Source of the DNA: CF-96 sp028287605
Lineage (GTDB): Bacteria > Chloroflexota > Dormibacteria > Aeolococcales > Aeolococcaceae
Length of the DNA stretch: 13,393 bases
Direction: 5' to 3'
Assembly (NCBI GenBank): GCA_034666465.1
Contig: JAXDLT010000327.1
Coordinates: 1 to 13,393, forward strand
The position numbers were made by a program, and so were the translations under genes. Below are positions 12,646 through 13,393 of this stretch, piece by piece. Every line of letters starts with the position of its first letter. Within the stretch, counting starts at the first letter, position 1. Under the pieces are notes generated by a model. The model worked only from the letters and a program-made list of their open reading frames with translations, did not search any database and was not told the DNA's origin.

Positions 12646-13316
12646 AGTGCGGCCAGCAGCGCATCGGAGGTGGCCACTGCGCCGAAGACCCCGCCCTGCA
12701 TGGTCACCATCCGCAGCGCCGCCCGGTGGTTGTCGGGGTCGGTCGCCCCGGTGCAGTCCGAGAGGATCAGGCACTCGTAGCCACGGTCGTTGGCCTCGCG
12801 CATGGTGGTGTGCACGCAGACGTCGGTGGTGATGCCGGTGAGCAGCAGGTGGGTGATCCCGGCCACGCGCAGCACCAGGTCGAGCGAGGTGGCGTAGAAG
12901 GCGCCCTTGCCCGGCTTGTCGATGACCACCTCGCCGGGCAGGGGGGCGACCTCCGGGACGATCTCCCAGCCCGGCTCGCCGCGCACCAGGATGCGGCCGC
13001 AGGGTCCCTCGGTGCCGATCTCCGCGCCGATGCGCCCGGAGCGCCAGCGCTTGTTGGCCGGGAGGTCGGAGAGGTCGGGCTGGTGACCCTCTCGGGTGTG
13101 GATCACCATCATCCCGTGGCTGCGCGCCGCCGCCAGCACGCGCATGGTCGGCTGCAGCGGCGCGCGGGTCAGCGCGAGGTCGTAGCCCATGGCGTCCACG
13201 TAGCCGCCCTCGCCGCAGAAGTCGGTCTGCCAGTCGATGCAGACCAGCGCGGTGCGTGCCGGGTCGACGTCGCCGTCATAGGGCCAGGTGTAGGGGTCGG
13301 CCGCCACACCGGTCAC
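12642..13316 (-). CDS. Isochorismatase-fold cysteine amidohydrolase, biuret hydrolase/RutB-like
   Basis: The 224-residue protein has the cysteine hydrolase triad of the family: Asp28 in VCIDWQTDFC, Lys134 in VIDKPGKGAF, and Cys167 in GITTDVCVHTTMREANDRGY (161-180). The non-proline-style TTDVCV turn and the long insert with TREGHQPDLSDLP (74-86), RSGRIGAEIG (92-101) and RGEPGWEIVPE (112-122) are what I associate with the biuret hydrolase and ureidoacrylate/RutB-type amidohydrolases more than with true isochorismatases. Such enzymes hydrolyse C-N bonds of small amides, releasing ammonia. Context supports nitrogen catabolism: an AtzH-like gene overlaps its end (GTGA) and another gene overlaps its start (GTGA). 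The GTG at 13316 is fixed by the overlap with the upstream stop, and a GGAGG ribosome site lies nearby inside the upstream gene. It is cytoplasmic. Family certain; substrate uncertain. Confidence 0.9.
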   Translation of the reverse strand: MTGVAADPYTWPYDGDVDPARTALVCIDWQTDFCGEGGYVDAMGYDLALTRAPLQPTMRVLAAARSHGMMVIHTREGHQPDLSDLPANKRWRSGRIGAEIGTEGPCGRILVRGEPGWEIVPEVAPLPGEVVIDKPGKGAFYATSLDLVLRVAGITHLLLTGITTDVCVHTTMREANDRGYECLILSDCTGATDPDNHRAALRMVTMQGGVFGAVATSDALLAAL

Positions 13317-13393
13317 GGCGTCGCCTCCTCCAGGGGCGCGGCGACGGCCACGCTCTCGCCGGCCAGCGCCGCCTCGGCGGGGTGGCGGCGGAG
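13313..13393 (-). CDS. C-terminal 26 codons of an unidentified protein (gene runs off the right edge)
   Basis: The minus-strand frame is open from the window edge to a TGA at 13315-13313, ending RRHPAEAALAGESVAVAAPLE and then EATP. The stop overlaps the GTG of the amidohydrolase as GTGA, which shows it is the preceding gene of the same operon. Too little is present to identify it. In related nitrogen operons an amidase or transporter often sits here, but the sequence does not show which. Confidence 0.6.
   Translation of the reverse strand, partial: LRRHPAEAALAGESVAVAAPLEEATP

Noticed and set aside
1..13393. tRNA, rRNA, CRISPR array, transposase, integrase or phage genes
   Set aside because: None was found on reading both strands; no repeated spacer pattern, no recombinase motif and no tRNA-like cloverleaf was seen.

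Overview
The window is very GC-rich chromosomal DNA with strong G/C at third codon positions, GTG starts, short intergenic gaps and several 4-base GTGA overlaps. The gene set is a two-domain MprF/LysX-like lipid aminoacyltransferase, an antigen-85-like esterase with membrane segments, a LppX-type LolA-fold protein, a prodomain-less S53 peptidase and an AddB-type nuclease subunit. This fits a high-GC Gram-positive-type lineage such as Actinomycetota or Candidatus Dormibacterota. No rRNA, tRNA, CRISPR array, integrase or insertion sequence was seen, so this looks like ordinary chromosome and not a mobile island.

Left part (1-4328). A minus-strand AddB/PD-(D/E)XK-type gene runs off the left edge. 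It is divergent from an ICMT-type membrane methyltransferase. Two minus-strand genes follow, 12 bases apart: a membrane esterase and then a DUF2156 (phosphatidylglycerol lysyltransferase-like) membrane protein. They look like an envelope-lipid remodelling pair.

Middle part (4541-8485). A secreted S53 (sedolisin-type) peptidase has its catalytic residues but no propeptide domain. It is followed by what look like gene remnants: the isolated C-terminal end of a short-chain dehydrogenase, then a 55-codon ORF that carries a perfect 12-bp inverted repeat and whose stop overlaps the ATG of a DUF488 gene. Convergent to DUF488 is a two-gene minus-strand operon of a LppX-like envelope protein and a HAD phosphatase.

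Right-centre (8644-12141). Two putative pseudoenzymes lie close together. One is a membrane-anchored protein kinase-like protein in which the catalytic HRD, DFG and VAIK residues are all replaced, joined to an extracytoplasmic domain of unknown type. The other is an HtpX/M48-like membrane protein in which HEXXH reads RDAAA and the third zinc ligand is also replaced. A small CxxC protein sits between them. A coiled-coil plus C-terminal winged-helix-like protein follows, with a strong GC-rich hairpin directly after its stop.

Right edge (12262-13393). A translationally coupled minus-strand operon (two GTGA overlaps) encodes an unidentified protein cut by the window edge, an isochorismatase-fold cysteine amidohydrolase of the biuret hydrolase/RutB type, and an AtzH/HpxZ-like small protein. 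This suggests catabolism of a urea- or biuret-like nitrogen compound.

The most interesting items are the two degenerate-enzyme membrane proteins, the prodomain-less S53 peptidase, the decayed region 5909-6370 and the AtzH/amidohydrolase operon. All assignments come from reading motifs by eye; no homology search was run.
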